Positions 63,430 through 64,000 of a stretch of DNA of 64,000 nt are shown piece by piece. Numbering within the stretch: position 1 is the stretch's first letter; every line of letters begins with the position of its first letter. Source of the stretch: Lutibacter agarilyticus (lineage in GTDB: Bacteria; Bacteroidota; Bacteroidia; Flavobacteriales; Flavobacteriaceae); contig NZ_FZNT01000001.1 in NCBI RefSeq assembly GCF_900188235.1, positions 496,001-560,000 on the forward strand. Reading direction: 5' to 3'. Both the position numbers and the translations under genes were made by a program. The notes beneath the pieces are model-generated. The model ran no database searches. It was not told where the DNA came from and saw only the letters and a program-made list of their open reading frames with translations.

Positions 63430-63437
63430 TACATTTG
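63430..63437 (+). promoter_or_regulatory. -7 box (TACATTTG) for the second DEAD-box helicase
   Basis: TACATTTG 15 bases before the ATG at 63453. Confidence 0.55.
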
Positions 63438-63452
63438 CAAAAAACATTTTTT

Positions 63453-64000
63453 ATGTCAAAACACTTTTCAGATTTAGGAATTAATAGTCAACTTAAAGAA
63501 GGATTAACAGCATTGCAAATTTCTGTACCAACTGATATTCAAGAAAAAACAATTCCAGTTATCTTAAATCAAAAAGAAGATGTGGTTGCTTTGGCAAAAA
63601 CTGGAACAGGTAAAACTGCTGCCTTTGGATTGCCTTTATTACAACTTATAGATATTGAAAAAACTACAATACAAGCAGTAATATTAGCTCCTACAAGAGA
63701 ATTAGGGCAACAAATTCATGCTAATTTAGTAGCTTACGCTAAACATATGCCAGCTATTTCAATAGCATCGGTTTGTGGTGGAATTCCAATTAAACCTCAA
63801 ATAGAAACTTTAAAAAGTACTACGCATATTGTTGTAGCAACTCCAGGACGTTTGGCAGATTTAATTGAAAGAAAAGCGGTGGATATTACAAATATTACTT
63901 ACTTTATTTTAGATGAAGCTGATGAAATGGTGAGTGCTTTAAAAGAAGGTTTAGACAGTATTATTAAAGAAATACCAAAATCCAGAAGAACTTTATTATT
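63453..64000 (+). CDS. DEAD-box ATP-dependent RNA helicase (partial, runs off the window)
   Basis: Open from the ATG at 63453 to the window end (about 182 residues). Sequence: MSKHFSDLGINSQLKEGLTA, Q-motif VPTDIQEKTIPVIL, motif I AKTGTGKTAAFGLPLLQ, Ia APTRELGQQ, GG at CGGIPIKPQ, Ib TPGRLADLIE, II LDEADEM. It is a paralogue of the helicase at 280-1395 (same layout, same Q motif) with some differences (AKTGTGKT versus AQTGTGKT). The C-terminal RecA domain lies outside the window. Confidence 0.93.
   Translation, partial: MSKHFSDLGINSQLKEGLTALQISVPTDIQEKTIPVILNQKEDVVALAKTGTGKTAAFGLPLLQLIDIEKTTIQAVILAPTRELGQQIHANLVAYAKHMPAISIASVCGGIPIKPQIETLKSTTHIVVATPGRLADLIERKAVDITNITYFILDEADEMVSALKEGLDSIIKEIPKSRRTLL

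Noticed and set aside
249..63437. Search for a CRISPR array, prophage genes, rRNA or an intact insertion sequence
   Set aside because: No regularly spaced repeats, phage structural genes, rRNA or complete transposase were seen anywhere in the window.

Overview
The window is AT-rich DNA (about one third G+C by eye) from a member of the Bacteroidota, most likely a marine Flavobacteriaceae. Evidence: the Bacteroidota -7 promoter box TAnnTTTG recurs upstream of genes and Shine-Dalgarno sequences are weak or absent. Many secreted proteins have signal peptides ending in ..AQ, and lineage-typical families are present: split transketolase, PorT-like barrels, BNR/VPS10 glycosyl-hydrolase-like protein, UbiA next to Maf, and the bacillithiol protein YtxJ. 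The genus cannot be read from the sequence.

Layout. 1-8376: end of a cold-shock gene, a DEAD-box helicase, a two-gene operon of a 3-beta-HSD-like SDR and a steroid 5-alpha-reductase-like membrane protein, a large secreted BNR-repeat protein, and an MsbA-like ABC exporter. 8377-16081: a minus-strand accessory block with a secreted sulfatase, a Tat-exported substrate-binding protein, a coiled-coil protein and three outer-membrane proteins, two of them paralogues. It is bordered by decayed transposases of two families (IS982-like on the left, IS256-like on the right). 16082-34136: mostly core genes. These are tRNA-Leu(GAG), tRNA-Lys(TTT), aroK, a TPMT/phosphoribosyltransferase reading frame, an S4 protein, an FKBP lipoprotein, two barrels, the transketolase C-half, maf, a UbiA prenyltransferase, smpB, a histidine phosphatase, clpB, ytxJ, fumarylacetoacetase and glyA. 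34319-43278: a barrel protein, an AI-2E permease, an orphan Omp85 C-terminal fragment, a complete RND efflux pump and a potassium-channel-like protein.

43288-48485 holds a DUF1295 protein and a DMT permease separated by an MBOAT/SGNH acyl-transfer pair. The pair sits between two diverged direct repeats of about 440 bp. Each repeat carries one living gene end and one dead gene end, so the cassette was inserted with duplication of its target junction. 48622-64000: an SF2 helicase, a FabG-like SDR, a second DMT permease, an acetate-permease-like protein and an MFS carrier. Then come a TetR-ABC-HlyD-TolC export operon with a degenerate ATPase, an aldo/keto reductase, a small membrane protein, a SulP transporter with a beta-carbonic anhydrase (probably inorganic carbon supply), and the start of a second DEAD-box helicase running off the end.

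No CRISPR array, prophage, rRNA or intact insertion sequence was seen. The best leads are the duplication-flanked acyltransferase cassette, the IS-bordered sulfatase/outer-membrane block, the 9-A-tract gene fusion at 18.7 kb, the degenerate exporter ATPase and a palindrome over the TetR-gene promoter.
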